This document shows positions 22,945 to 36,127 of a stretch of 64,000 nt of DNA, in pieces. The notes under the pieces are model-generated. The model was not told where the DNA came from, made no database searches, and saw nothing but the letters and a program-made list of their open reading frames with translations. Positions within the stretch are counted from its first letter, which is position 1, and the number at the start of each line of letters is the position of its first letter. Origin of the DNA: Siphonodentalium dalli (lineage: Eukaryota; Mollusca; Scaphopoda; Gadilida; Siphonodentaliidae); the NCBI GenBank assembly GCA_032622095.1, contig CP136063.1, positions 6,551,814 to 6,615,813 of the forward strand. The letters are read 5' to 3'. The translations under genes were made by a program, and so were the position numbers.

Positions 22945-24049
22945 ATTCGAGACCTCTGTCTAAGTGGCACATTCTTCATGTCCGATATAAACTATACAAA
23001 TCCAGCTAGACCAAATTTAAGTAGTAGTGTGTCTATAGATTCAAGCTAAACCCGGGGCTTAATCTAGATATTTAGAATCCGCCCACTATTAAGATTAGTG
23101 TAAACATATTGTATTGCACGAAGCAAATAGCAAATGGATTGAGACACGTTTTTTCCACTTACATAAGGGGTCTCCCCCGCAACATTTGACAAACAGAATC
23201 AGTATAACAGTGTAGGCATACATGCATTAGCAATGTATTTCTAGACACAATTAATATGTGTTGAAAATTAATTGTGTATGTCATCTATTTCGGGATGTGG
23301 ATGGTGCGAATTTGGTCGTTGTTGGCGTACAATGTAGTCTATAATTTTGTGGCTACCTCTTAATGTGCCGCGTCTCTATCCTCATATGTTTAAGCTGATG
23401 GATTTCGTTACTAATTTATCTATGTAATGAAACGCGGAATGTTTTGTGCATACCAGATCACTTATCGACTTTGTAAATCTAATTTATGTTGTTAATTTTG
23501 TTATATACAGTAAACCGTGATTGGAGATAACAGAAGCGATGCCACTATCCTATGTTATACACCGCTGGTTCGTTTAACTAAACGGTGTAGCGCACATGTA
23601 CTACCATTACGTAACGTATGAGCGTGTTTGTTTGTATGTTTAATTTGGGTTTATGGTCAATGTGGCCATATAGCTTAGTTTCTGATGATCATGTTGGTGA
23701 TGATGGTACTTAATTAGAAGTAATCAACACCCCATGACATATAGAAGTAATCAACACCCCATGACCTATGATTGGTGTATTTCCCATGACCTATGATTGG
23801 TGTATTTCCCATGACCTATGATTGGTGTATTTTCCTAATGCATAGTTGCCGAAAATAATCACCGAATTCAGCAAAGAATGGCTTGTGGCAACAAAACACG
23901 CGCATTGATATGCAGCAGATATATCTCCCTTGGTTGGCTGGTACTCACAAATGTGTAGCTTGATGTTACAAGCAACTAATTATATAGAGGTACGATTCTT
24001 GAATTTGTGTATGAAAACTATACTCCGCATACACACAATCGAGTTGCCT
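22945..24049. repeat. Spacer with short tandem repeats, copy 1
   Basis: Mostly featureless. At 23728-23836 AGAAGTAATCAACACCCCAT occurs twice and CATGACCTATGATTGGTGTA occurs three times at 25-bp spacing. Confidence 0.7.
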
Positions 24050-25071
24050 ACATGTATGTAAACTAGTCAGCTGGTGTAACATATACATGTATGTAAACTA
24101 GTCAGCTGGTGTAACATATACATGTATGTAAACTAGTCAGCTGGTGTAACATATACATGTATGTAAACTAGTCAGCTGGTGTAACATATACATGTATGTA
24201 AACTAGTCAGCTGGTGTAACATATACATGTATGTAAACTAGTCAGCTGGTGTAACATATACATGTATGTAAACTAATCAGCTGGTGTAACATATACATGT
24301 ATGTAAACTAGTCAGCTGGTGTAACATATACATGTATGTAAACTAGTCAGCTGGTGTAACATATACATGTATGTAAACTAGTCAGCTGGTGTAACATATA
24401 CATGTATGTAAACTAGTCAGCTGGTGTAACATATACATGTATGTAAACTAGTCAGCTGGTGTAACATATACATGTATGTAAACTAGTCAGCTGGTGTAAC
24501 ATATACATGTATGTAAACTAGTCAGCTGGTGTAACATATACATGTATGTAAACTAGTCAGCTGGTGTAACATATACATGTATGTAAACTAGTCAGCTGGT
24601 GTAACATATACATGTATGTAAACTAGTCAGCTGGTGTAACATATACATGTATGTAAACTAGTCAGCTGGTGTAACATATACATGTATGTAAACTAGTCAG
24701 CTGGTGTATCATATACATGTATGTAAACTAGTCAGCTGGTGTAACATATACATGTATGTAAACTAGTCAGCTGGTGTAACATATACATGTATGTAAACTA
24801 GTCAGCTGGTGTAACATATACATGTATGTAAACTAGTCAGCTGGTGTAACATATACATGTATGTAAACTAGTCAGCTGGTGTAACATATACATGTATGTA
24901 AACTAGTCAGCTGGTGTAACATATACATGTATGTAAACTAGTCAGCTGGTGTAACATATACATGTATGTAAACTAGTCAGCTGGTGTAACATATACATGT
25001 ATGTAAACTAGTCAGCTGGTGTAACATATACATGTATGTAAACTAGTCAGTTGGTGTAACATATACATGTA
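24050..25071. repeat. 35-bp minisatellite, ~29 units, copy 1
   Basis: Unit ACATGTATGTAAACTAGTCA plus GCTGGTGTAACATAT, 35 bp, almost perfect through the array. Only three substitutions were noticed (AATCAG, GTATC, CAGTTGG). Confidence 0.95.
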
Positions 25072-25554
25072 GAATCCCTCTCATCGCATTTACTGGCAAA
25101 CGGGCAATAATTATAACTGTTATACCTTTAACCCGTTAGTTCGCTACATGTCGCTTTTTACGAAGTGACGTTGCATATCTAGATATTATCGGGTGACAAC
25201 GTGTCCTTGAGAAAATTCGCATCTTCGTAATAGCGACTATGTGTATCCATATTTTGGATTATTATTGAACATACATAACTCTCAGAAAACGTAAACCTTT
25301 TGTTCTTTGAGCTAACAATGTTATCACCGTTAAAGCAAGGGAAGCGGTTATCAAGCTACAATCAACAAATCGTGCACCGATGACAACTCCTAACCATTTA
25401 GCAGGTGTCCCCTGGTAGCGAACACCATTTTAAGGATAATGAAAGTCAGCCGACAACAGTGTCCCCCGAAAACGTGGCAAGTCGACGCCGCTTTGTTAAA
25501 GAAATTAAAAACAATTTAAAAAAAGTCCAGAGGGTTATTAATTTAATTCCGTAA
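25072..25554. other. Shared unique flank, copy 1
   Basis: Sequence matching 38296-38720; no gene seen. Confidence 0.4.
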
Positions 25555-26660
25555 ATAAGACAATAACTCTGGGAAAATCATTGGATCAAACTCAAATTCG
25601 AACTTGACCTATATTTTGATATGAACAACCCACAAAAAAACATAATTTTTAATTAAACAATCCAAACTTGAGTTATCATCCGGAAACCAAAGAATAAACA
25701 AGAAAAAAAATGAAGTTTTTAAGTCGAAAAGGCCATAACTCTGAGAAAAATCATCAGATCAAACTCAATTTGGAACTTGACCTGTATTTCGATATCAGTG
25801 ACTCACAAAATGTTTTCAATTGAACACTCCAAACTTGAGTTATCATCAGGAAACCAAAGAAAAAAGAAGGACAATTGAATTTTCTAAGTCAATAAAGTCC
25901 ACAACTCTAGAAAAACTCAACATGTATCTTGATATGACTGATCCACATAAAACCGGTATTGGCAATTAAAGTATCCAAACTTGAGATACTATCCGGAAAC
26001 CGAAAAAGTGAGAATATTTCTAAGTAAAAAACAAAAGTTGAATTAGAGGTGTGACTGTCCAAATGGGACTAAGGATACCCCCGTTTTTAAAATACTATGA
26101 TGTTTCACATGTCAGTAAACATTTAGTTAAAATAATAAAATAACAGTTCCCATTGCAGGTGCACAATCCTAACCCTAATCTTAAACCTGTAGGAATAAAA
26201 GCTCGGACAAAATTAGGCATGTTGCAAAAACATTTCTAAGTCGAAAAAGGGGGATAACTCCACCAAAAAATGTCGGACAGACGTCATAATTGCAGGTCCA
26301 CAGGTACCCATGGTTGTTGATGTATGTGCCAAGTTTCACGGAAATTTATCAAAAAACGACTGAGAAAAAATCCGGACAAATTTGTGTCCACGGACGGACG
26401 ACGGACGAACGACGGGCGGGCGGACAAGCTGACTCCAGTATACCCCCCCCTAACTTCGTTGCGGGGGTATAATAACTCCATAAAAGAACATCGGATCAAA
26501 CCCAGAATTGCAGAGCGCCCGTGTTCTTGGTTGCGACACCTACATACCAAGTTTCACTAAAATCGGATGATCATTACTGGAGTTATAATTCTGGACGCAC
26601 GGACGCGGCTGATTACAATAGTCCTCCGAAAATTTCGGAGGACAATAATGGTGCTCTGTT
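25555..26660. repeat. Interspersed-repeat cluster with ~174-bp units and a GGACGGACGG module, copy 1
   Basis: ATAACTCTGRGAAAA followed by TCRGATCAAACTCAAATT and AACTTGACCT recurs near 25562, 25736 and 25910. A further module (26240-26480) starts GGGGGATAACTCCACC, contains GCCAAGTTTCACGGAAAT and GGACGGACGACGGACGAACG, and ends CGTTGCGGGGGTATAATAAC. The last module ends TCCGAAAATTTCGGAGGACA, itself palindromic. This is a dispersed family of the type common in mollusc genomes. No coding sequence. Confidence 0.6.
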
Positions 26661-26739
26661 AACAGGCGAATACTCATTGTAAATCGCTACGAGTCTGCAG
26701 TGATCGATATTGCACATATCAGTGAGCCCATAGTGTCAT

Positions 26740-26991
26740 AGGCTAGTACCAAATGAATTATCACGTGATGCCATCACGTGGGTAACACTTGGGTACCGAG
26801 ATCGCGCTAGTGCCAAATGAATTATCACGTGGCGAACATTCAGGTTCCGAGAGTGGATAGTACCAACATGGTGTGGTACTATATCAATTTTTAGAACCAA
26901 ATTCTTCTCAATACCTGTTGGTCTGATACTATCAGACATATTGGCACTACCTTAGTACCTATATGGCTTATTATTTCTAACTGTGTATAAC
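26740..26991. other. Spacer between duplication copies, with 64-bp direct repeat
   Basis: CTAGTACCAAATGAATTATC at 26743 and CTAGTGCCAAATGAATTATC at 26807, each followed by ACGTG-containing sequence (CACGTGATGCCATCACGTG is a small palindrome). This ~250-bp piece is the only sequence between the two large copies. Confidence 0.65.
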
Positions 26992-27101
26992 GATAATTGG
27001 TTCATATGATAGTATGTCAGGATTAACAATTCCATGTGTTCTGTTTCATTTAGTTCAGGTTTAACGCCGTTTTCGTCTAGCGAACATTTCCCGACATGAT
27101 G

Positions 27102-27439
27102 GGAATTTTCACGAACATATTGATGTGCCATAATGTAGTAATGGCCATACCGGATGCTACTCTAGTATATACTCGCCATTGATAATTTTCACAACTCGAA
27201 GAGCTGGTTATTACATCCACAATGCATATGACATACTATGTGACGCGGGTACGATGAAATCCGAAGCGAAAGCAGCATTTGTAGCGTACAATCAAATTGT
27301 ATATATTAGTGTAGTGGATGGCGAAACACCGACGTGTGTGGCACCGACCGGAGTGTTTAAGTTGATACACTCGTTTCCTGAAAGTGGTTTTATGTACATC
27401 AACAAATATATGTGTCATTTTAAAACGATTTGTCGTTGA
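27102..27439 (+). pseudogene. Coding-like stretch, copy 2 (second frame open)
   Basis: Matches 13626-13960. Here the second frame (27179-27439, 86 codons) is open because GGA stands at 27350-27352 where copy 1 has TGA. The one-base shift separating it from the upstream frame remains. Confidence 0.3.
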
Positions 27440-27895
27440 CGAACAGCTGGAGCTAGACCCTACCACTGATAATGTTGTCTGAAACAAAGCTAATATACAT
27501 ACACAGGCACACAGCCAAGATGGATAGGACACCCATAACCGAATGTCATGTTCACACACATACGACCAAGGTGAGAGTATGAAACCAGTCACCGACTATC
27601 AGAAAATATAAAATAAGTTCAATTGGGAAAACATCCTTATAAGAACAGTATGCAAACATTATACCATACACATGCAAATTGTGTAGTGAACAGTAGAGTA
27701 ATACATGCTATAACTCATAACTGATCCATGTTCATACATGACGCTCTGGGCGAGGGCACACATCCAGTATATCTTTGCTTTTCCCTCAACTAGAAGAGCC
27801 ACCGGTTGCTGCCCGCATAGTACCTGTAAAATGCAACGATACAATACCGCTTATCTCGAGCACTATGTACTTTTGTAACATATTAACACAATAGA

Positions 27896-28556
27896 TAACA
27901 TAACCACCGGCGTGTGTGACACCGGTGATATATACATTCCGCACGCACTTTCTAAATTTAAATTAGATATATCAGTATAATGGGAACCCGCTGTGTATAG
28001 AGTCATAGAGTGCTTACGAGGTATTTCCTCTCAGCGCTAAATTACTGGGGACAAATACATCGGATCGTATTGTGATGTCTACCACGAATGTGTGGGACCA
28101 CATGCACCTGGAGTTTACACTGGTGTAAAATGTTTTCCATTGGTCTCATTGCAAACAGGTTAGGTATACCGTTTACGACATAAATCTTAGGTCCAAAATT
28201 GTCTTTAAATCTAAAAGAGTGACATTTGCGGAAACTATTTATGCAAACAAATCAATTCTGTTTAGCAGGAAATTCGTCTTTTTCGTAACTAGTGTCAGAA
28301 CCGCACTAAATAAATACTGTGATATTTTAGACGACACCACAAAATTAAAACCTAGGGAAGGCATAGGGAAGATGTGTGATGATTGTGCTATGCACAAAAC
28401 ACACACGCCTATTGACCAACCAGGGCCCTGTGTCTATTTTTCCATCTCCTATATATTCCTCCCGCATCCGCTAGATGTCACTAGATGGGCTCTTCCCCAT
28501 ACAACACTCAATTCAAATCAATTCAGTTCAACATACAACATTTAATTCAATTAAAT
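27896..28556 (+). pseudogene. Coding-like stretch, copy 2
   Basis: Counterpart of 14420-15083 with the same frameshift and the same internal TAA, so those lesions predate the divergence of the copies. Confidence 0.35.
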
Positions 28557-28560
28557 ACAA

Positions 28561-28710
28561 CTTTTGCCGTGTCCAGACATGACGTTTTTCTATGTTCAAT
28601 ACCTTCAAAAGAACAAACCGTGGGGTGAAGGAAAAGATCACTCGATCTTTTCGACCATCCCGGGCGCTTCTCTCGAGATGTCACTCCGAAACACATTTAA
28701 ACCAGCGTAA
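28561..28710 (+). pseudogene. Coding-like C-terminal fragment, copy 2
   Basis: Counterpart of 15085-15234; open, with a D to G difference. Confidence 0.25.
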
Positions 28711-28880
28711 CCTGGGTAAGTATATTCTAAATCACTAGCATGGTACATGTTGCTATACCCGGTATTTTGCCCATGGTCACGTGACATGTGTTAGTACATC
28801 GTAGTCATAGTGTGGTTTGTATCTGCTGGCGCTGTTTTTGTATTCACGTTGTCCACCCCTTGGTAACTGGTCATGTATGA

Positions 28881-29276
28881 ATGCGATGTTGTTGGTGGAT
28901 ACGGCTTAAATGCTATAATGTTGGTGGATACTGCTTAAATGCTACGGTGTTGGTGGATACGACTTAAATGGCATGATGCTGGTAGATACTTGTTTAAATG
29001 TGGTGGGTACTGTCGATTTAGCAATGTTGTTGGTGGGTGCCGTTGTTTATCTATGATGTCGATGGGACCATTTGTTTAACTATTGTTGGCGGATACTGCT
29101 GATTTAGCTATGATGTTGGATGGTCTCGTTGTTTAGATATGTGGTTAGTTGACACTGTTGATTTTATTACGATGCTGGTTGGTACTGCTGGTTTGAATAC
29201 GATTATGGTGGATACTGCTGATTTGGCTATGATGATGGTGGATACTGCTGATTTGACTATGGTTTTTGTGGGGGGT
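28881..29276 (+). repeat. Degenerate ~30-bp minisatellite, copy 2
   Basis: Counterpart of 15405-15800; unit number unchanged as far as I can see. Confidence 0.75.
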
Positions 29277-29688
29277 AATATTGTTGTTACGAACGAATTG
29301 TCGATTTGTGTTTTATATTGTCATTTTAGAGGTGTGTTGCTTGTCGGAATAACCCGAACTAATTATTTAATTGTGTTTAAAAAACAATCACAAATATGAA
29401 CATTTTAGGCAACTGCGTATTTATTTGTTGGTTTACGAATAATTATCGTTTAAATACAGGGTAGGCGGAGGGAAAACAAGAAACATCAAATTGGTTTATT
29501 AAATTGTTTTCATTTAATACAACCTGTATAACCCACAACTTTATACTTCGGTGTTCCGCATGTGATGCTTCATTTTGATCACGTGAATATGGTAGCCGTT
29601 TCTCTGCATAATTATATATCTCATGTAACTCTATTCAAAACCGACCGATTTTCGGACAGGCACTGGTGAAACTTATCATGCCATACGT

Positions 29689-30252
29689 ATGGTATTTCAA
29701 CACAAGCTCTATGAAGCAAGGTTGAATGTGTTGATGCCAACTTACAGGGCGTGTCACAATATACTGCCACAATATATGCACCATAATTATACTTACATGT
29801 ATCTATTGATATTAGCTAATTACAAACCATTTACGAGACAATTCCGTTGTTCACGAATATCCAAGCACCGTGCCGATAAAACTACTGTAGTGCGAATAGA
29901 CAAAGGCAAAGCTGAATTTATAAGAAGTAGATCTGGCATTAAAATAAAGAGTTCATTATGTCTATCATGTCAGGGAGAATGGTGTTTCTAAGATCTTATT
30001 ATCTTATTATCTCAGCATGTGCTTTCGTTTAATAACATAATTAATGACCTTCACATTCGCGCACTAATCACTCATGTTCGACACCGCTTATCACCGTCGC
30101 TTATTAACAGTGTGTTTTTATTGGGTACTGATTATACGTACATGCCCGGTGGCCGGGTATCAACGTTGAGTTCTCTCCTACGCTACTGGTTTGCCATTAT
30201 GATGACACAATTAACGGTCCTAACGGAAATACCACACCCTAAGTTTAAGTAG
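29689..30252 (+). pseudogene. Coding-like stretch, copy 2, with 8-bp duplication
   Basis: Counterpart of 16213-16768. TCTTATTATCTTATTATCTC contains an additional CTTATTAT, so the join between the two frames is altered relative to copy 1. Confidence 0.35.
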
Positions 30253-30333
30253 TCCTGGTAGTTATAACGATTTTATGTTGATGTGTCACGTAACCCTTGT
30301 TGGGCTGTGGGGGGATTTATTTAAGAAATATCG

Positions 30334-30463
30334 CGTGTTTCGTTCTAGGTTATGAAGGTATAACCGTAAAGATTTACGACAAATAAAATAACGGCGCGTA
30401 GCGCATTAGCGTAAATTTGTGTTAAAACTTTACGGTTATACCTTCATAACCTTAATCGAAACA
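30334..30463. repeat. Fold-back, copy 2
   Basis: Counterpart of 16851-16980 with intact arms. Confidence 0.85.
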
Positions 30464-30702
30464 CGGGTTATTTCTTATAGTTGAATTCGCCATTATTTCC
30501 ACAGGAGAACCGCCTAAGTATTAATTATAAAATAAGCGTAATACATTGGGATTAAGTTCGACGAAAAAGACGACCCAAACGTTGAAATTGACATGCATGC
30601 TGTTCAACATACATCACATTATCAACTGATCTAGTGGCGTAATAAATTCGCCGCTTTTGATTGGCTAGTGAACGCACTGGTCAAATTGTCGATTATATAT
30701 GA

Positions 30703-31053
30703 CACTAGCCGATGAGCCCGACGTTGTCGATAGCTCCACCCGTTTCCGAGATCTGGTCTGCGCATGCGCGAAGCTGGTGTCGCACGGGTACGGCGACCCG
30801 ATAAAATTCATATCCGGGGCAAGATACATTCACATAGCAAATTTCAAGTCGATAGCTCCACCCGTTTCCGAGATCTCGTCTGCGCATGCGCGAAGCAGGC
30901 GCCGCACGGGCTCGCCAATACGACAACGTCGACCGCCTGGTCAAACTGCACACACGTACCAAGTTTCGTCCCGATCGGTCGAGAATCGTAGATTTGTATA
31001 AATGACAGACAAACAAACATACAGACAGACAGGCAGACAGAGGTCTTCAAAAT
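30703..31053 (+). mobile_element. CpG-rich retroposon-like module, single unit, copy 2
   Basis: One 351-bp unit bounded by ATATATGA at 30695-30702 and 31054-31061, with a GACA/AAAC-type tail at its right end. This is the simple state from which the copy 1 tandem pair could have arisen by unequal exchange. Confidence 0.65.
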
Positions 31054-31905
31054 ATATATGAGATAAAGTGTTCCAAAAATGATTTGCCTGACTGTGAAAC
31101 GAGTTGTTAGTTTCTGAAACATCAATTCCTTGCCAATCGATTTTTGTTGAGCCGTCTAGATATGTATACACTGAGTACTGCTGGTTTAGATCGCGGTATA
31201 GTTGTGGTCATATTTCCATTTCAATAGCATAAGTAATACAAACGTTGAGGTTATTAAGACATAACTCTAATGGCTTAATGTATGCGAACCAATGTTATGT
31301 TATGTAATTAATTGACAGCTTGTGATTAAATCATGTCATGGACAAGTGGTGATGTTTCTTGAAATGTCGTGTTCGATGTTGACACATTTAAACAATTCGA
31401 GGAAACGCCATCTAATGCATGGCGGAGCTGAAATGCATGTTTTCGGGCAAGTATGACGGGTGGGTGGGTGGCCCAAGATGTCTAAAGCAATATTTTCAAC
31501 TCAGTAGTGTTTTTCTCCTCTATTTCTGTTTGCATTTTGATAGTATTAACACTTAATAATATTACTTGCAACCAGTCATCACCTAGTATAATGTTGTAAA
31601 TTAATGTCACTAAAGTTCATTCGCACTTAACACCCATGGACACAATTGCATAAGCAATCAATATGATATCAAACTGAAGAAATATAATATACAACCGGTG
31701 ATATAATATAATAATTACCACACGGGGGAATCGATGGAATGCCGCTCATAGCAATCAGAGGCCGCTCCGATCAGCCAACGAGGCACTCCTAGTTTTTTAA
31801 TCATTTTGTAGACAGGAATTAAGAACTGAATCAAAGATTCTGGAGAAATGGAGAGGTGTGTATTATCTGTTTTAGATTTGCCTAGTAATATGGTTATTTT
31901 TCCAG

Positions 31906-32097
31906 CATGCAGTGAGTAGTGTAACGACATATAACGCAATATATAATGATGTAGGTATGCCTGAAAATGGTCATGACGAAAATACCGGCACTGTTGACAA
32001 ACATCCATTAGTTTGCACGGTCCAATACAGTACTAACGATTTACGATTGAATGTACTTGAATCAAAATATTACCCCAAGACGCCCCAGATAGTTTAG
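31906..32097 (+). pseudogene. Exon-like block, copy 2
   Basis: Same as 18962-19153, including the pyrimidine tract and AG before it. No difference from copy 1 was seen in the frame. Confidence 0.25.
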
Positions 32098-33194
32098 TCC
32101 ACTATTCCCCAGGATAAGCATCCGACGGAGATAAACGTGAAGGGTTTTGTCGCGATGATTTGCCAACGAAGCTGAACGGTGATAGTAAACCAGGCCGCTC
32201 CGAGTGACTATACATATGACTACGATTGTTAAAATGGAGTTTTACGTTTTGGTATATAAATTGACTGCTTTAGTCTGAGTTTCTCTGACTCGCAAATGTG
32301 TACTTCTTGGTGATGGAAGATGGCACAATTCACATACAATAACTTGGCTGTACATTGATTTATTCATAGCCGTAAAGGTTATTCTGAATGTTATATCACC
32401 GTGCTCACTCAAAATAGACATGCATGGACCCTGCAATAATGTATGCATACTGATCTGCAGTCTTTTCCAACGATTTCAATATGTGAATAATACCATATGC
32501 CCGTCCAAGGATATACTGAACTAACAAGACATACCAATATGTACATATTACACATATAAATAAGTTAATCGCTATGACCATTATGTCATATTTTGCATTT
32601 AAAAAATCGGGGAAGAAACAGATTGGACCAAAGATAGATGATGATGCGGTCCATGGATAGGCAAGGTATTCCAGATACAGACGAGCCAATACGAAATTCC
32701 CCTTTTGCACCACAGGAGCAGATATTGGAAAAGTTTGACAATACTCTAATGTTTGCTCTATATAAGCAGTGTAACTGAGTTTTGGAAGACCGACTATCGC
32801 CAGTTTATACGTTTTGGGGGTATATTTCTGTCTGAAAAGAAAATAGGACATAATGATTCCAACTATTAACTTATTTATGTATTAAGTACATACTGAAATT
32901 TGAAAGATAATAAATACCGTAAGCAATATGATCCTGCTGTTCTTTCTCAGAATGTGATCTTTGAACACTTAGTAAATTTGAAGCGAAAATCCTACCACGG
33001 TGGCCGAATTATGCTTCGCATATGACATTTATTAAACGCAATGTATATCATTGTGTGCTTCACATGTATAATCATTATTAAATTTGCAACTGCCTATTTA
33101 ATTGGTGTATTGCAATAAATATTATATTCCATGTTAATGGAATCTTTGGAACAGACTGTTGAGCAGTAAACATTAATTACTTCAGGGTCCATGC

Positions 33195-33301
33195 ATGCCT
33201 ATTTTGAGTCAGCCCAGTGCAGTTCAGTCGACGTAAACATCTCCGTAATAATTATAATATTACGTCGACACGAATTCATGTAAAAACCCATATCCAGAAC
33301 A
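33195..33301. other. ~106 bp present only in copy 2
   Basis: Between CAGGGTCCATGCA and ATGGGC copy 2 has extra sequence containing GTCGACGTAA and TTACGTCGAC as an inverted pair. Copy 1 joins CCATGCA directly to ATGGGC. There is no convincing target duplication, so a deletion in copy 1 is as likely as an insertion here. Confidence 0.7.
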
Positions 33302-33813
33302 ATGGGCATCCCCCAATATCGTGACGTCATACTGATGTCGCAGACATTCTAAATAAGGAATAATTTATGCGCAGATTTATTGTTCAAATTTCAACTCTGA
33401 ACTAACTGTCTCTTTCAAAATAGACGAAACACACTTCAATAACACATCATTTCGGTCTTTGTCCACTGTAACACTCATTTTCCTATTGTGATGAGATTAT
33501 TAAAAGCGTCGAAAACGAGTTTTACCGATGAATAAATGTCTTTCTTTTAGATCAATATACAATCAATATACACACGTGTTTTTGATGACACCTGAGGTAT
33601 TTTTACGGGACACGCGCAGCTGTTATCGGTTAGCCAATCGGGGTTAGCGGTTTCTGGTACCGCTTCCAATCAAAAACAAGGAATTTCCTGGTATATCCCC
33701 AAGTCTGGAAATAGCTTTCTGGCCACTCCTGTTCGACTCAGATGAATATATATGAGATACTGAATATATATGAGATACTGAGTCGAAATTTATGTCGACT
33801 GAGTGCAGTTGGA

Positions 33814-34316
33814 GTGATAGATAGATAATGATTTATTGGCAAAAAACATCCACAAGAGGACAGTTTGCTAATACAATGGATAATAGTATACAAAACATGT
33901 GATAATAAAATATACAAGAACAAAATTACATAATATGCTAAGATGTACAAGGAGTCTCAGGATCATGTATCATATTTATGGTTTCCTAACTGTTATTTGC
34001 TCAGCACGAGTATCGAAGAAGCGACGTATCAGTTTACATATTATTCGTGTTAGAGTGGGACAGTCATTTGTCAATATAGTAGTAAATTGATCGTTGGCGT
34101 TAATGCGTTGAAAATTTGGATTACGGTTAACCATTGATTCGAGAAGCTCTCTTCGTAGTTGTGAATATGCAGTGCATTCCATAAGGAAATGTATTTCATC
34201 TTCTACGACATCGTCGCAGCAAAACACACACTTTCTATTTTCTAATTTTACTGGGGGGACATTCAGGATAAACCTTATGTCTTATGCAACAATCAATGTA
34301 CAGCCAGTCAGACACC
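33814..34316 (-). pseudogene. LINE 3' end, copy 2
   Basis: Counterpart of 20760-21262. An additional G in the run at about 34253 (CTGGGGGGACA) adds a frameshift that is absent from copy 1. Confidence 0.8.
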
Positions 34317-34484
34317 TCCTTACCTTATATGGTTACACAACAATCAATGTACAGCCAGTTTAACAATCAACGTACAGCCAGTCAGACACCTCCTTACCTT
34401 ATATGGTTACACAACAATCAATGTACAGCCAGTCAGACACCCCTTTACCTTATATGGTTACACAACAATCAATGTACAGCCAGT
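34283..34484. repeat. 51-bp array, left part, copy 2
   Basis: Same units as 21229-21557; split from its right part (35001-35137) by a LINE insertion. Confidence 0.85.
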
Positions 34485-35000
34485 TGTTGAGTCGTTTCCG
34501 GCCGAAGGCCGGGTAGGGTGGTCGGACTGCAGTGTGCAAGTCCCTTCACCCTTTCTTGATTTTTCGATGGGGATCGATCTTGTGGCTGTCGTGGTTGCTG
34601 TGGTTGGAGGCAAAGCGGCGGAAGCATGGTGGAGTCGTCGTGTGCTGTCGAGGTTATATGGGTCTGTCTGTTGCGTCTAGTTGTAGGATGGACTTTGTCT
34701 TTTTCGTGGTGAGTAGTTGATTTCTGACTTGTAGTTCTAGGAGGAGTGGGCTGTTGTCTAGTCGTGATAGTGTCATGTTTCTGAGATCCATCAGTCTTTG
34801 CTTGATTGTAGGCATGTTCGCTGCGTCGTGGAGGGCGTTGATCGGTGTCCATGGTGGTTGGCGGAGCGCGATGCGGAGGGCTAGGTTTTGGACTTTCTGT
34901 AGTTTTTCAATGTATGTCTTTGGGGCTGCTGTGAGGACGGCAGCACCATACTCCATGACTGGTCGGACGTAGATTTGGTAGTGGTTGATGAGGGTTTGGG
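34485..35000 (-). mobile_element. 5'-truncated LINE insertion private to copy 2
   Basis: A 516-bp block interrupts the 51-bp array. The target sequence TACAGCCAGT stands on both sides (34475-34484, 35001-35010). The minus strand encodes a reverse-transcriptase C-terminal region containing MEYGAAVLTAAPKTYIEKLQ then VQNLALRIAL, the LQ-x-VQN-x-ALR pattern seen in Jockey-type and related LINEs. It is truncated at its 5' side and carries no long poly(A). Copy 1 lacks it, so it inserted after the copies separated or is polymorphic between haplotypes. Base composition (GC-richer) contrasts with its surroundings. Confidence 0.85.
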
Positions 35001-35137
35001 TACAGCCAGTCAGACACCCCTTTACCTTATATGGTTACACAACAATCAATGTACAACCAGTCAGACACCTCCTTACCTTATATGGTTACACAAAAATCAA
35101 TGTACAGCCAGTTAACAATCAATGTACAGCCAGTTTT
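35001..35137. repeat. 51-bp array, right part, copy 2
   Basis: Continues the array after the LINE, beginning with the duplicated TACAGCCAGT. Confidence 0.85.
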
Positions 35138-35235
35138 TTATGTTAATTGTCCCAACGTCCATCGCCAGGAAGTATAGCATTTGCGAGTCAGAGAAACTCG
35201 GGCTAAAGAAGTGCTATTATATATAGCACGTATAG

Positions 35236-35655
35236 CTCCGGTTTGATAATCATACTCATGCATATGTAGTCACTCGGAGGCACCCCAAGGACTATCACCG
35301 TTCATCCACTATTTATAAATCGAAAATTGTCTTGGGTTATACATTCTTCCGACTGCACATGTATACCATTATGTTGCGTAACAGTCTGTAACAGTTGTCA
35401 ATTTCTTTTGGCACCACTACAATGTGTAAGTTTCACACGTTAGCGTTCTCGAAATTAACACGTCTACCTGCGTCTTTACGCTCATTTAAAACGACACCGA
35501 ACATTTCGCCGCATGGCCACTCTACTTCGAAATTGGTTTACTCCTTCTTCCCCGTGAACCGATTCTCACCATGCGACCAGCAAACTAACCGGACAATAGC
35601 TCCGAAAATTATGGGTGTATCCATTAATCTAAAATGTGAACGTTTTATTTTATAA
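35236..35655 (+). pseudogene. Coding-like stretch, copy 2
   Basis: Counterpart of 21655-22074 with the same internal TAA. Confidence 0.3.
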
Positions 35656-35772
35656 AAAGCGAGGATTCCAACATAAAATTAACTCTTCGAGCTGGATTAA
35701 TGAATATACGCGCGTACTTAATTAGGCATGCCATTCAGAAGGTTCGTGTGTACTCCTTTGTCAGATAACAAA

Positions 35773-35924
35773 ACAGTTGTCACTCTTGTTTTCGTGCGAC
35801 ACGGGGATTTGTCGCCGCTCTCGACCTGGAATGTCACACTCGGGCCTGGCTGCCCTCGGGTGTCATTCCAGGTCTCCAGCGGGCGATAACTCCCCGTGTC
35901 TCACTCAATCGCAGGCGACAACTG
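35773..35924. repeat. Fold-back, copy 2
   Basis: Counterpart of 22193-22343. Confidence 0.85.
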
Positions 35925-36127
35925 TATATTATTACATATTTTAATGGACATTCGTGGCTTATATTATCAAATTTGATCTTATGACAACCTGTTAACACGA
36001 ACGCTTACAAATGACACCTTCTACTCAAAGTATTATGTGTCTATATATCTATAGTGTCTATATGTAATCGATCTTAGATCGTTGTTATTACCGGAAGAAT
36101 TTATTGAAATTGGCATACACTCTCTGG

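Larger units (their letters stand above)
13514..26739 (+). repeat. Segmental duplication, copy 1 (~13.2 kb)
   Basis: From GATAATTGGTTCATATGATA at 13514 the sequence is matched by 26992 onward, in direct orientation. The offset is a steady ~13,476 bases to 16.5 kb, then shifts at discrete indels. Lines of 60 bases typically differ at zero to two positions. Homology ends near 26739 in the CAGTGAGCCCATA-type sequence. Copy 1 has a doubled module at 17220-18109 and 29 minisatellite units at 24050. Confidence 0.95.

Noticed and set aside
24050-25071. CRISPR-like array
   Set aside because: No spacers: the 35-bp units are contiguous and identical, and the genome is clearly eukaryotic.
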